29,140 bases of DNA from Collinsella aerofaciens (lineage in GTDB: Bacteria > Actinomycetota > Coriobacteriia > Coriobacteriales > Coriobacteriaceae): assembly GCF_028206795.1 (NCBI RefSeq), contig NZ_JAQLFJ010000018.1, forward strand, positions 1 to 29,140. Direction: 5' to 3'. Shown here piece after piece: positions 1 to 9,255 of this stretch. Every line of letters begins with the position of its first letter. Within the stretch, counting starts at the first letter, position 1. The translations under genes were made by a program, and so were the position numbers. The notes beneath the pieces were generated by a model that ran no database searches, had not been told where the DNA came from, and saw nothing but the letters and a program-made list of their open reading frames with translations.

Positions 1-17
1 AGCAAGAAGGCGGAGGG

Positions 18-332
18 CTAGAGCAAGGCGGGGCCGAGGCCGCCTCGATCAATTTGCGAAAGAATCTTGACGGTACCCAAGAACGTCGGCACCTGCCATG
101 CCAGTGCAAGAACCACATACGGCACCAGCAGGCGCGACACCGAACCACTCAGCAGCTCGCGCCACGGCTTCGGCCTAAACGTATACCCGGCAAGAATAAA
201 GAACACCGGCATGTGAAACGAGAAGATCGCGTGCCGCAAGGGAGAAGGATTTGGGACGGTGTGCCCCACAATGACCAGAATCATTGCAATCCCCTTTGCA
301 ATATCGATCCAGTCGAGCCTTTTGCTTCCCAT
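18..332 (-). pseudogene. Acyltransferase family 3, truncated N-terminal fragment
   Basis: The 104-residue product begins with the hallmark opening of membrane acyltransferases of the Acyltransf_3 family (PF01757): RLDWIDIAKGIAMILVIVGH, with the conserved membrane-edge His at the end of TM1, followed by FSFHMPVFFILAGYTF (TM2) and a third hydrophobic stretch. Such enzymes O-acylate cell-surface glycans and are usually about 330-370 residues with 10 or so TM segments. Here an in-frame TAG at 18-20 stops the protein after roughly three TM segments. I chose the ATG at 332 because AAGGG lies just upstream; an upstream ATG at 359 has no such support. Another reading frame stays open from the stop to the window edge, so a frameshift could explain the break, but this cannot be resolved at the edge. 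It is either a pseudogene or a sequencing frameshift. Confidence 0.72.
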
Positions 333-370
333 GGCGAACCCTTCAAAACCGCAGTACACAAGATGAAAAA

Positions 371-396
371 AGCCCGGACCACCAAGCGTCCGGGCT
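371..396 (-). terminator. Rho-independent terminator of the tRNA-Arg transcript
   Basis: Nine-base inverted repeat AGCCCGGAC / GTCCGGGCT with an 8-nt loop. On the minus strand it is followed directly by TTTTTT. It lies 13 bases beyond the tRNA 3' end in transcription direction, so it most likely ends the tRNA transcript. Confidence 0.85.
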
Positions 397-409
397 CAAT
401 AAACGATGG

Positions 410-483
410 TGCTCCATGGCGGATTCGAACCGTCGACCTTGGGATTAGAAGTCCCCTGCTCTATCCAACTGAGCTAATGGAGC
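410..483 (-). tRNA. tRNA-Arg (anticodon TCT)
   Basis: A complete cloverleaf reads on the minus strand. The acceptor stem is GCTCCAT/ATGGAGC with discriminator A. The D stem is GCTC/GAGC with an AGTTGGATA loop. The anticodon loop CTTCTAA gives anticodon TCT, which reads AGA and AGG arginine codons. The T loop is TTCGAAT. The 3' CCA is not encoded. Single mismatches appear at the ends of the anticodon and T stems, which is tolerable. A U-tract terminator follows directly, so it is a single-gene unit. Confidence 0.95.
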
Positions 484-529
484 AAATAACCGCACGCCCA
501 AGCAAGCGCAAGCCTGTCAGGCGCAAGTA

Positions 530-535
530 ATTATA
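530..535 (-). promoter_or_regulatory. Possible -10 element for tRNA-Arg
   Basis: A perfect TATAAT reads on the minus strand about 47 bases upstream of the tRNA 5' end and just past the stop of the exporter ATPase gene. No convincing -35 box is found at 16-18 bases, so this is only a candidate; the tRNA could also be co-transcribed with the exporter genes. Confidence 0.25.
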
Positions 536-537
536 AC

Positions 538-1305
538 CTAGTTGAACTGCTCGCGGTACGCCTTGCAGACCTCATCGACCGGGCCGTCCATGCGAAGGTC
601 ACCTTTCTCAATCCAAACGGCACGCTGGCAGATGCGCTCAACCTGCTCCATAGAGTGCGAAACGAACAGAACCGTCACGTCACCGCTCTGGATAAAGTGC
701 TGAATGCGTGCCTCACACTTTTGCTGGAAGAACACGTCACCAACGGACAGCGTCTCGTCAACGATCAGAATATCGGGCTCGGTAATCGTCGCGATGGCAA
801 AGGCGATACGCGCCACCATGCCCGAAGAGAAGTTCTTAAGCGGCATGTCAACAAAGTTCTGAAGCTCAGCGAACTCAATAATGCCGTCAAAGTTGGCGTC
901 AATGAACTCCTTGGTATAGCCGAGCAGGGCGCCGTTCAGATAGATGTTCTCGCGGGCGGTCAGCTCGGGGTCAAAGCCGGCACCAAGCTCAATCAGCGGC
1001 GCGATGTTACCGTGCACCTTAACGCTGCCCTCGCTAGGCTCAAGCACGCCAGCGATAATCTTGAGCATCGTAGACTTACCGGAACCATTGGTGCCGACCA
1101 GACCCACGACCTCGCCGCGATGAATATCGAACGAGATGTGCTTAAGCGCCCTAAACTCCTCAAAGAACAGCTCGTGCTTGGCAAGCTTAATGAAGTACTC
1201 CTTGAGGTTGGTCAGCGACTCGGACGCCATGTTAAAGATCATGGTGACGTCATCGACCTCGACAGCCAGAGGCTGCTCGCTGTAATCAACAACAGATTCA
1301 GTCAT
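538..1305 (-). CDS. Polysaccharide/teichoic acid ABC exporter, ATP-binding subunit (Wzt/TagH-like)
   Basis: A 255-residue ABC ATPase that should power export of a lipid-linked glycan across the cytoplasmic membrane with the permease encoded just upstream. Visible motifs are Walker A GTNGSGKST (about 71-79), the signature FSSGM (about 159-163), Walker B ILIVDE (about 179-184) and a switch His in VLFVSHS. The RALKHISFDIHRGEVVGLVG segment and the ENIYLNGALLG region are typical of the Wzt/TagH subgroup. It is short: the C-terminal carbohydrate-binding domain found in some Wzt proteins is absent, which favours a TagH/simple Wzt type exporter not gated by a terminal cap. I chose ATG 1305 because GGAG sits 7 bases upstream; the GTG at 1308 is too close. 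It follows the permease by 11 bases in the same transcript. Confidence 0.9.
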   Translation of the reverse strand: MTESVVDYSEQPLAVEVDDVTMIFNMASESLTNLKEYFIKLAKHELFFEEFRALKHISFDIHRGEVVGLVGTNGSGKSTMLKIIAGVLEPSEGSVKVHGNIAPLIELGAGFDPELTARENIYLNGALLGYTKEFIDANFDGIIEFAELQNFVDMPLKNFSSGMVARIAFAIATITEPDILIVDETLSVGDVFFQQKCEARIQHFIQSGDVTVLFVSHSMEQVERICQRAVWIEKGDLRMDGPVDEVCKAYREQFN

Positions 1306-1316
1306 CACAGCACTCC

Positions 1317-2162
1317 TTAGATGTAGAGGATAAATTTGCGCTCGGACTTATGGAACACGGTGTAGCCGATAACAAGCGCAAGAACCGCCCAAGCGACGCA
1401 CATACCAAACGTCATAAGCGAAGGCGTTGTCTGGAACAAGAAAATATCGCGCATAAACTGCAGATAGTTGTACATGGGGTTCGCATAAACCAAAATCCGC
1501 ACGATATGAGGCATCTTCACAACGAAGTCGGTCGTCCAGAAAATAGGCGTGATATAGGTCCAAGCCGTGATAACAACACTCCACAGATGCATAACGTCGC
1601 GGAAGAAGACCGTAAGGGCCGAGAGCATCATGCCCAGGCCCATGCAGAAGCACATAAGCAGCAGCAGGCAGACCGGCAGCAGAATCAGGTGCCAAGAAGG
1701 CATAACGCGGAACCACAGCATAACGATGGCAACGGCGACCAGCGAGAAGGCAAAGTTAACCAGCGAGAAGAGCACCTTCTGTACTGGGAAGACCCAGCGG
1801 TGCACCTTAACCTTCTTGAGCAGCGGAGCCGCACCCACGATCGACGTCAGGGCCTGGTTCGTGGACTCGGACATCACGGCAAAGGTGACGTTACCCACGA
1901 TCAAGTACAGCGGGTACATCTCAGGCGTAATCGAGCCATTGCGGCCCTGGGCAAAAATCGTCGAGAACACGATGGCCATGACGATCATCATTAGCAGCGG
2001 GTTGAGCACCGACCATGCGACGCCCAGAACGCTGCGGCGATACTTGATCTTAAAATCCTTGGTAACCAGCTGACGAAGGATAAACGCGTCCTTCTCAAAT
2101 TCATTCTTAGCAAACGTCGCAGGCAGACTGCGAGTTTCTTGTTGCTTTGTCTGATCCGACAC
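1317..2162 (-). CDS. Polysaccharide/teichoic acid ABC exporter, permease subunit (Wzm/TagG-like)
   Basis: A 281-residue integral membrane protein of the ABC-2 type transporter family, partner of the adjacent ATPase. The N-terminal amphipathic coupling region FILRQLVTKDFKIKYRRS, the WSVLNPLLMMIVMAIVFSTIF first TM segment and the TWTYITPIFW-like stretch near the C-terminal third are characteristic of TagG/Wzm. About six TM segments are visible. It would form a homodimeric channel for a polyprenyl-linked glycan. I chose the GTG at 2162 (first residues MSDQTKQQ) because GGAG lies 8 bases upstream; a longer reading to 2225 has no ribosome site and runs into the putative promoter. It is the first gene of a two-gene exporter unit, divergent from the GT2-YfhO operon. 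Confidence 0.9.
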   Translation of the reverse strand: MSDQTKQQETRSLPATFAKNEFEKDAFILRQLVTKDFKIKYRRSVLGVAWSVLNPLLMMIVMAIVFSTIFAQGRNGSITPEMYPLYLIVGNVTFAVMSESTNQALTSIVGAAPLLKKVKVHRWVFPVQKVLFSLVNFAFSLVAVAIVMLWFRVMPSWHLILLPVCLLLLMCFCMGLGMMLSALTVFFRDVMHLWSVVITAWTYITPIFWTTDFVVKMPHIVRILVYANPMYNYLQFMRDIFLFQTTPSLMTFGMCVAWAVLALVIGYTVFHKSERKFILYI

Positions 2163-2201
2163 GGATGCAACTCCTTTACTCGTAATCGTTGACAAACGAA
2201 C

Positions 2202-2207
2202 AGTATA
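2202..2207 (-). promoter_or_regulatory. Candidate -10 of the ABC exporter promoter
   Basis: TATACT reads on the minus strand 40 bases upstream of the permease GTG start. A -35 at standard spacing is weak. The 160-base space 2163-2322 separates two divergent operons, so it must hold promoters in both directions. Confidence 0.35.
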
Positions 2208-2286
2208 GACCCGACGGCCATGCAAACGATTCGCGCAACAAAACTGGAGAACTAACCCACATCTTAGGATGCCAAGCCCAAACGGC

Positions 2287-2292
2287 TATACT
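2287..2292 (+). promoter_or_regulatory. Candidate -10 of the GT2-YfhO operon promoter
   Basis: TATACT lies 31 bases upstream of the ATG at 2323. The -35 at 17-base spacing (about 2264-2269, TTAGGA) is poor. The start is preceded by AAGGAG with good spacing. Confidence 0.35.
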
Positions 2293-2322
2293 TTCAAAGA
2301 TTGAATGTATAAGGAGCATTGA

Positions 2323-3285
2323 ATGTATTCTAAATCCATCGCTGTCATCATCCCCTGTTACAACGAAGCCCTCACGATCGGTAAGGTCATCGACGACTTT
2401 CACCGCGAGCTTCCGCAAGCGACGGTCTATGTCTATGACAACAACTCGTCGGACGATACCTCACGCATCGCCACCGAGCACGGCGCCACGGTCCGCTTTG
2501 AACCCCGTCAGGGAAAGGGCAACGTGTGCCGCCAGATGTTTCGCGATATCGACGCCGATTGCTACCTGATGGTCGACGGAGACGACACCTACCCCGCCGA
2601 GGCCGCCAAGACCCTCTGCGAGCCTATCCTCAACGGCACGGCCGATATGACCGTAGGCGACCGCCTTTCCAACGGCACCTACGCCGAGGAAAACAAGCGT
2701 GCTTTCCACGGCTTTGGCAACAATCTGGTCCGCGCCATGATCAAGTGGATTTATGGCTACAGCTTCGATGACGTCATGACCGGCTACCGCGCCATGAGCC
2801 GCCCGTTCGTTAAAACCTTCCCTGTGCTTTCCGAGGGCTTCCAAATCGAAACCGAGCTCTCGATCCACGCCGTCGACCACCGCTGGCGCATCAAAGATGT
2901 GCCCATCGAGTACCGCGACCGTCCGGAAGGCTCCGAGTCCAAGCTCAATACCGTAAGTGACGGCATTAAAGTCGTCGCGATGATCGGTACGCTGTTCAAG
3001 GACTACCGCCCGCTAAAGTTCTTCAGCCTCGTCGCGCTTCTGTTTGCGGTGATTGGCCTCGCCCTGGGCATGCCCATCGTTGTCGAGTATTTCCAGACCG
3101 GCCTCGTTCCGCGCTTCCCCACCGCCATGCTTGCTGCATCGTTTATGTTCCTGTGCGGCCTGAGCCTTGCGACCGGATTCATCCTCGATTCCGTGGCAAA
3201 GGTCGAAAAAAAGCAGTGGGAAGTCAACGTGTACAGCAAATACGCTTTCGATGACTATCGCAGCGACGAAACGAACGCGAGGTAA
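2323..3285 (+). CDS. Membrane-anchored family 2 glycosyltransferase (polyprenyl-phosphate sugar synthase type)
   Basis: A 320-residue GT2 enzyme. The N-terminal GT-A fold begins IAVIIPCYNEALTIG (6-20), the nucleotide-binding YVYDNNSSDDT follows, and the metal-binding DGD is at about 85-87 within YLMVDGDDTYP. Two hydrophobic segments at about 233-255 and 267-289 anchor the C-terminus, as in dolichyl/undecaprenyl-phosphate sugar synthases. Members transfer a hexose from a nucleotide sugar to undecaprenyl phosphate, but the sugar cannot be told from sequence. It is the first gene of a tight operon (6-base gap to the next gene) with a good AAGGAG site. Its presence beside a second GT2 of the same architecture suggests two lipid-linked donors or two steps of one decoration pathway. 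Confidence 0.88.
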   Translation: MYSKSIAVIIPCYNEALTIGKVIDDFHRELPQATVYVYDNNSSDDTSRIATEHGATVRFEPRQGKGNVCRQMFRDIDADCYLMVDGDDTYPAEAAKTLCEPILNGTADMTVGDRLSNGTYAEENKRAFHGFGNNLVRAMIKWIYGYSFDDVMTGYRAMSRPFVKTFPVLSEGFQIETELSIHAVDHRWRIKDVPIEYRDRPEGSESKLNTVSDGIKVVAMIGTLFKDYRPLKFFSLVALLFAVIGLALGMPIVVEYFQTGLVPRFPTAMLAASFMFLCGLSLATGFILDSVAKVEKKQWEVNVYSKYAFDDYRSDETNAR

Positions 3286-3291
3286 ATCGCC

Positions 3292-4257
3292 ATGCCGCTC
3301 ATCTCCATCGTCGTTCCGTGCTACAACGAGCAGGAATCACTTCCGATCTTTCTCAAAGAGCTCGATGGCGTCGTTCGCATCATGACCCAGCAAGACCCCG
3401 GCATCTCCTTTGAGGCAGTCCTCATCGACGATGGCTCGGCAGACAAAACGCTCGCCGTCATGAAGGCAGAAGCCGCGGCGGCGCATCCATACGCCATCCG
3501 CTGGCACTCTTTCTCGCGCAACTTTGGCAAGGAGGCGGCACTACTCGCCGGACTCCAACACGCAAAGGGCGACTATGTCGCCACCATGGATGCCGACATG
3601 CAGGACCCGCCCTCACTCCTGCCTCAGATGTACGAGATCTTGCAGACTGAAGACTACGATAACGTCGCCACACGCAGGACCACCCGCGAAGGCGAGCCTC
3701 CCATCAGGTCGTTCTGCGCCCGCATGTTCTACAAGATCATCAACCGCATTTCCAAGGCCGACATCGTCGACGGAGCACGCGATTTTAGGCTCATGAAGCG
3801 ACCTATGGTCAACGCCATCATCTCCATGGGCGAATACAACCGATTCTCCAAGGGCATTTACGGCTGGGTCGGCTTCAAGACCAAATGGCTCCCCTACGTA
3901 AACGTCAACCGCGTGGCCGGCGAGACCAAATGGAGCTTTTGGTCGCTGCTCCTCTATTCCATCGACGGCATCGTCGCGTTTTCCACGGCGCCGCTCTCCC
4001 TCGCCGCCCTCACGGGTATCGTCTTCTGTCTCATCGCCATCTTGGGATTTATCGTCATCTTGGTCAAAACGCTTGTTTGGGGTGATCCCGTCGGTGGATG
4101 GCCGTCCCTCGCCTGCCTCATAACGATGTTTGGCGGTATGCAACTTCTGTGCCTGGGAATCATTGGCGAGTACTTGGCAAAAGCCTACTTGGAAACCAAG
4201 CAACGCCCCATCTATATCATTCGAGAGTCCAACGAGGAATCTAATGACACGGTCTAA
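3292..4257 (+). CDS. GtrB/CsbB-like bactoprenyl-phosphate glycosyltransferase
   Basis: A 321-residue GT2 protein of the GtrB/CsbB/ArnC group. It opens ISIVVPCYNEQESLPIF (4-20), has LIDDGSADKT (44-53), the DAD metal site at 100-102 in TMDADMQDPP, and the conserved DFRLMKRPMV segment. Two C-terminal TM segments (about 232-256 and 265-290) match the characterised group, which loads glucose or GlcNAc on undecaprenyl phosphate on the cytoplasmic face. GAGG stands 9 bases before the ATG. The gene overlaps the following YfhO-family gene by 14 bases, implying translational coupling. In Bacillus and Listeria a CsbB-like enzyme supplies the lipid-linked sugar for a YfhO-like GT-C transferase, and the pairing here fits that scheme (inference). 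Confidence 0.9.
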   Translation: MPLISIVVPCYNEQESLPIFLKELDGVVRIMTQQDPGISFEAVLIDDGSADKTLAVMKAEAAAAHPYAIRWHSFSRNFGKEAALLAGLQHAKGDYVATMDADMQDPPSLLPQMYEILQTEDYDNVATRRTTREGEPPIRSFCARMFYKIINRISKADIVDGARDFRLMKRPMVNAIISMGEYNRFSKGIYGWVGFKTKWLPYVNVNRVAGETKWSFWSLLLYSIDGIVAFSTAPLSLAALTGIVFCLIAILGFIVILVKTLVWGDPVGGWPSLACLITMFGGMQLLCLGIIGEYLAKAYLETKQRPIYIIRESNEESNDTV

Positions 4258-6655
4258 TAAGTGCACGTTCAAGAACACAGCATTCTACGCTGCCTGTTTT
4301 GCGTTTTCCGTTGTTCTCTTTGTTTCGCTTGCCGTGGCGGGGCATGTCTACCCCTTTGGCGACAACTCGTTTCTCACTAACGATCTCAAGTACCAGTACG
4401 TCGACTTCTTTGCTTGGTTCCGGCGCGTCCTTTTGAGCGAGGCAAATCTTCGCTATTCCTTCTCACAGGGACTCGGCATGAACACATGGGGGCTCTATAG
4501 CTACTACCTCGCCAGCCCCTTCAACCTGCTCTGCGTGCTGTTTCCCGCAGACAAGCTGACACTCTTCGTATTTGCCATAACCGCGCTCAAACTGGGCTGC
4601 ATCCACATCAGCAGCGCTTGGTATGTGCAAAAGCGCTTTGACCTACCCAAGCCCGCAGCATTCCTGCTTTCCCTCTCGTTCACGTTTTGCAGCTGGACCA
4701 TCAGCAACCTACGCAACCCGCTCTGGTTCGATTGCCTCATCCTGCTGCCCATCTGCGCCTACGGATGCTACGAGCTCATTCGCAAGCAGCGTATGATCCG
4801 CCTCGTCATCGCAACGGCGCTCAATGTCATGTTCTGCTGGTATACGGCCTACATCAGCATCCTGTTCCTCTGCATCTTCGTATTGGTCGAATTTGTCGAT
4901 TATGTTGCAGAAAAAGGATTTAGCTGGAAGCTCATGCTCGATCGGGCCCTGCGATTCGCCGGGGCTATCGCGCTTGGACTACTTCTGTCCGCCTGGACCT
5001 TTTTGCCGACCATCCTTGCCATGTCCAAGGGCGGACCCGTTCTGGCACTCGGCCCCCTACTTAAAACCAGCCTCAAGTCGCTCATCAGGGGCTTTCTTCC
5101 CTGCATGTGGGTAAACAACGAAAACACACCGCAGTTCTATTGCGGCATCATCATGATGCTGCTCGCGGTAAGCCTGCTGGTTAACCGGACGGTTTCAATC
5201 AAGACGCGCATCGCAACACTCGTCGTCACGATAATCCTGGTCGCAAGCTCCGTTTTTAGCCCGCTCGAGTACATCTGGTGCGGCATGCGCGTCCCCAACG
5301 GCTTCTACTCGCGCACGGCTTATTTGCTGAGTTTCTTTGCGCTGTGGGCCGCAGGATACGCGCTGCAGAAACTCAAAGAGTGGCCAACACTAAGTCGAGC
5401 CCATCGTCCGGCCATCATCATGCCACTCCTGGCACTCACGGCAATTGAACTATTTGCCAACGCCCATGTTATGTGGAACCAACTGTACACAGGCTATTCT
5501 GAAGAAGCCAACAGCGCCTATGTCGCCACCGCAGCCGGCACGATCACGGCCATTCAAGAACAGACTTCGGCGTCGTTCTATCGCATTGACCGCACGACCA
5601 CGCGCGTCGACAGCGCCGCCCTCAACGAAGGCCTGGCGCTTGGGTACAACCAGTTGTCTTCGTATTCGTCTGCCAACAACCCGCAGGCCATCGCACTGCT
5701 CAACTCCCTTGGATACAGCAGCGTTGGCGAATTCTCAACCCGTTATGCCGAGCCCATTCTCGCCGTCGATGCCCTGTTGGGAGTCAAGTACGCCATTCCT
5801 GAAAACGCGCCTGCAGGATACGTTTTAGCCAAGACGAATCAGGCCGACTCCACAAGCGCGGTGTACGAGAACCCCTATGCGCTCAGCATTGGCGTCGCGG
5901 CCTCAAGCGATATACAAAACAGCACGCTGAAGAGCGAGAACCCCTTCGAAAAGCAGAACGACCTCTACAGCAAAATCCTAGGCCGCAAGGTCGAGCTCTA
6001 TACCAAGATCGAGGCCGCGAGCACGGAGAATAGCGATAGCTTAAAGCAATGGAGCGTTACTCTTCCGGCAAGCTCCATCGGGTATCTCTACATCAACAAA
6101 GATACGACCGCCGGCAGTTATTGGCCCGTCACCCTTACCATCGACCAGCGAACGATCGAAAACGAGGCCTGGAGATTCGACAATAATATCCGTCAGATTG
6201 CGGATGCATCGGACGCCCCGAGCCAGCATACGGTGTCAATCGGAGTCGCAGAGGGCTATACAGACATGCCCCAAGACAATGAGCCGGTCTTTTACGCCCT
6301 CAATCTGGACGTTTTCGAGCAGATTATTAACGAGCTTAAGACGAGCGAATTTGTTCCGACGGTTTTTGAGGACGGAAGAATCGAAGGCAAATATACTGCC
6401 AAGGATGACGGCAACCTGCTGCTGAGCGTTCCGTACGATGAGGGCTGGAACGTAACGGTAAACGGAACCGCCGCAGAACTAACGCCCGCCGCCGATAAGG
6501 GCTTGTCATCCCTGAACATGCAGAAAGGCGCGAATAGGATCGTGATGACCTACAAGACTCCGGGCGCCCTTTCTGGGCTTGCAGTGAGTCTGGCGACCGC
6601 CGCCGCCCTTGCTGCAGCGGGGCTATACGCCAGGCATAAGAAAAGCCGCCGTTAA
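4244..6655 (+). CDS. YfhO-family GT-C-like membrane glycosyltransferase
   Basis: An 803-residue protein with a TM-rich N-terminal two thirds and an extracytoplasmic C-terminal domain closed by a last TM (SGLAVSLATAAALAAAGLYA) and a basic tail. Family marks of YfhO (PF09586) are the first-loop GDNSFLTNDLKYQYVDFF and the SFSQGLGMNTWGLYSYYLAS stretch. YfhO proteins are thought to use polyprenyl-phosphate sugars to decorate lipoteichoic acid or other wall polymers outside the membrane. The start at 4244 has GAGG upstream; a longer reading to 4130 lies inside the preceding gene and is rejected. The C-terminal region (about 430-770) is beta-rich with VPYDEGWNVTVNGT, common to the family. No GtcA flippase gene is visible in the window, so that component would have to be encoded elsewhere. 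Confidence 0.88.
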   Translation: MTRSNKCTFKNTAFYAACFAFSVVLFVSLAVAGHVYPFGDNSFLTNDLKYQYVDFFAWFRRVLLSEANLRYSFSQGLGMNTWGLYSYYLASPFNLLCVLFPADKLTLFVFAITALKLGCIHISSAWYVQKRFDLPKPAAFLLSLSFTFCSWTISNLRNPLWFDCLILLPICAYGCYELIRKQRMIRLVIATALNVMFCWYTAYISILFLCIFVLVEFVDYVAEKGFSWKLMLDRALRFAGAIALGLLLSAWTFLPTILAMSKGGPVLALGPLLKTSLKSLIRGFLPCMWVNNENTPQFYCGIIMMLLAVSLLVNRTVSIKTRIATLVVTIILVASSVFSPLEYIWCGMRVPNGFYSRTAYLLSFFALWAAGYALQKLKEWPTLSRAHRPAIIMPLLALTAIELFANAHVMWNQLYTGYSEEANSAYVATAAGTITAIQEQTSASFYRIDRTTTRVDSAALNEGLALGYNQLSSYSSANNPQAIALLNSLGYSSVGEFSTRYAEPILAVDALLGVKYAIPENAPAGYVLAKTNQADSTSAVYENPYALSIGVAASSDIQNSTLKSENPFEKQNDLYSKILGRKVELYTKIEAASTENSDSLKQWSVTLPASSIGYLYINKDTTAGSYWPVTLTIDQRTIENEAWRFDNNIRQIADASDAPSQHTVSIGVAEGYTDMPQDNEPVFYALNLDVFEQIINELKTSEFVPTVFEDGRIEGKYTAKDDGNLLLSVPYDEGWNVTVNGTAAELTPAADKGLSSLNMQKGANRIVMTYKTPGALSGLAVSLATAAALAAAGLYARHKKSRR

Positions 6656-6670
6656 CAAGCGGCGGCTTTT
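6641..6670. terminator. Bidirectional terminator between convergent operons
   Basis: Perfect 11-bp stem AAAAGCCGCCG / CGGCGGCTTTT with an 8-nt loop. It has an A run on one side and a T run on the other, so it works for both the YfhO operon (+) and the rmlCD gene (-), which converge here. Confidence 0.9.
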
Positions 6671-6692
6671 ACTCTCGAAAAGTTAATAGCGG

Positions 6693-8147
6693 CTAGAGCG
6701 TCTTGAGGTACTCCCCCAGCTCTTTCTCCCAGTCGGGCATGCGGAAGCCGGCAGCCTCGAGCCTGGACAGGTCGAGCGCGGAGTGGACCGGGCGCGGGGC
6801 GATGGGGCCCTCGGCGCCGCCGTAGTAGTCGGCGGTGCTGACCGGCACGACCTTGTCCCCGTTGCCGTTGGCGGCCTCGAAGACGGCGCGGGCGATGTCG
6901 GCCCAGGACTTCACGGCGCCGGAGCCGGTGCAGTCGTAGGTGCCGTAGGGGGCGTGCGTCCCCAGCACATGGAAGATGGCCCGCGCCATGTCGCGCGTGA
7001 AGGTCAGGCGGCCCAGCTGGTCGTCCACGACGGTGACCTGGTCCAGCTTGTCCTCGGGGTCGGCGACGCGGTCGGAGAGCCCCCTCATGGTCTTGACGAA
7101 GTTGTGGCCCTCGCCGATGACCCAGGAGCTGCGCATGATGTAGTGGCGGGGGCAGCCGGCCACGGCAATGTCGCCCGCGGCCTTGGTCTGGCCGTAGACG
7201 GACAGCGGGGAGAAGGGCTCGTCCTCGGTATGGACCTCGGCCGTGCCGTCGAAGACGTAGTCGGAGGACACGTGCACGAGGGTGATCCCGTGCCCGGCGC
7301 AGGTGCGGGCGAGCAGGGCCGGGCCGGTGGCGTTGGCCTTCCAGGCGGTCACGCGGCCCTCGGGGGCCTCCGCTTTATCGACCGCCGTGTAGGCACCGCA
7401 GTTGATCACGGTGCCGTAGAGCGACCAGTCGTACTGCGCGTAGGCGTCCGGGTCGGACATGTCGAAGGTGTCGATGTCGCAGAAGTCGAAGTCCTTGGCG
7501 ACGCCGCGCTCCTCAGCGAGCGCGCGCACCGCATGGCCCAGCTGGCCGTTGCAGCCGGTGACGAGGGTGCGCTTCGGCGCCATGGGGACGACGTCCCTCA
7601 GCATCGGGTGGTTGAGGTCCGCCTCGGAGACGGTGGCCTGGTCGAGCGGGATCGGCCACTCGATGGCGAGCTCGGGGTCGGCGAGGTTCACGAAGGTGTA
7701 GGTCCTCTTCAGCTCGAGCGACCAGTGGGCGTCCACCAGGTAGGTGTAGGCGGTGCCGTCCTCCAGGGCCTGGAAGGAGTTGCCCACGCCGCGCGGGACG
7801 TAGATGGCCTTGCTGGGATCCAAAACGGTCGTGAACACCTTGCCGAAGGTCTCGCTGCCCTCGCGCAGGTCCACCCAGGCGCCGAAGACGGAACCGCGGG
7901 CCACGGAGATGAACTTGTCCCAGGGCTCCGCGTGGATGCCGCGGGTGACGCCGCGGCTGTCGTTGTAGGAGACGTTGTTCTGGACGACCCTGAGGTCCGG
8001 GATGCCCAGCGCGGTCATCTTGGCGCGCTGCCAGTTCTCCTTGAACCAGCCGCGCGAGTCGCCGTGGACGGCGAGGTCGACGACCATGAGGCCCCCGATG
8101 CCGGTCTCGGTGACGGAGAGGTCCTTCTCGAATGCGATGTCTGCCAT
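6693..8147 (-). CDS. rmlCD: Fused dTDP-4-dehydrorhamnose 3,5-epimerase / dTDP-4-dehydrorhamnose reductase (RmlC-RmlD)
   Basis: A 484-residue bifunctional enzyme for the last two steps of dTDP-L-rhamnose synthesis. Residues 1-185 are an RmlC cupin: RGIHAEPWDK holds the catalytic His72, and YTYLVD holds the family Tyr at 134. Residues 192-484 are an RmlD short-chain reductase: LVTGCNGQLG (195-204) binds NADPH, followed by NCGAYTAVDKAE (249-260), SSDYVFDG (294-301) and the catalytic Tyr318/Lys322 in VYGQTK. The linker DVVPMAPKRTLVTG is continuous, so the fusion is real and not a missed stop. AAGGAG stands before ATG 8147, 13 bases after rmlB. The gene is strongly GC-rich compared with the genes around the rml block. 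Similar fusions are known in bifidobacteria and related actinobacteria. Confidence 0.95.
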   Translation of the reverse strand: MADIAFEKDLSVTETGIGGLMVVDLAVHGDSRGWFKENWQRAKMTALGIPDLRVVQNNVSYNDSRGVTRGIHAEPWDKFISVARGSVFGAWVDLREGSETFGKVFTTVLDPSKAIYVPRGVGNSFQALEDGTAYTYLVDAHWSLELKRTYTFVNLADPELAIEWPIPLDQATVSEADLNHPMLRDVVPMAPKRTLVTGCNGQLGHAVRALAEERGVAKDFDFCDIDTFDMSDPDAYAQYDWSLYGTVINCGAYTAVDKAEAPEGRVTAWKANATGPALLARTCAGHGITLVHVSSDYVFDGTAEVHTEDEPFSPLSVYGQTKAAGDIAVAGCPRHYIMRSSWVIGEGHNFVKTMRGLSDRVADPEDKLDQVTVVDDQLGRLTFTRDMARAIFHVLGTHAPYGTYDCTGSGAVKSWADIARAVFEAANGNGDKVVPVSTADYYGGAEGPIAPRPVHSALDLSRLEAAGFRMPDWEKELGEYLKTL

Positions 8148-8160
8148 GTCTCTGCTCTCC

Positions 8161-9246
<1,086 letters not shown>

Positions 9247-9255
9247 TCAACAAAA

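Noticed and set aside
410..483. tRNA-Arg as attachment site of an integrated element
   Set aside because: No integrase gene and no second copy of the tRNA 3' end were seen in the window.
655..1994. Plus-strand frames opposite the ABC exporter genes
   Set aside because: Compositionally odd His/Arg/Gln-rich products with no recognisable domain, fully covered by the conserved exporter genes.
4130..4243. Longer N-terminus for the YfhO-family protein
   Set aside because: The extra 38 residues lie inside the preceding GT2 gene in another frame and do not resemble the family; the ATG at 4244 has a ribosome site.
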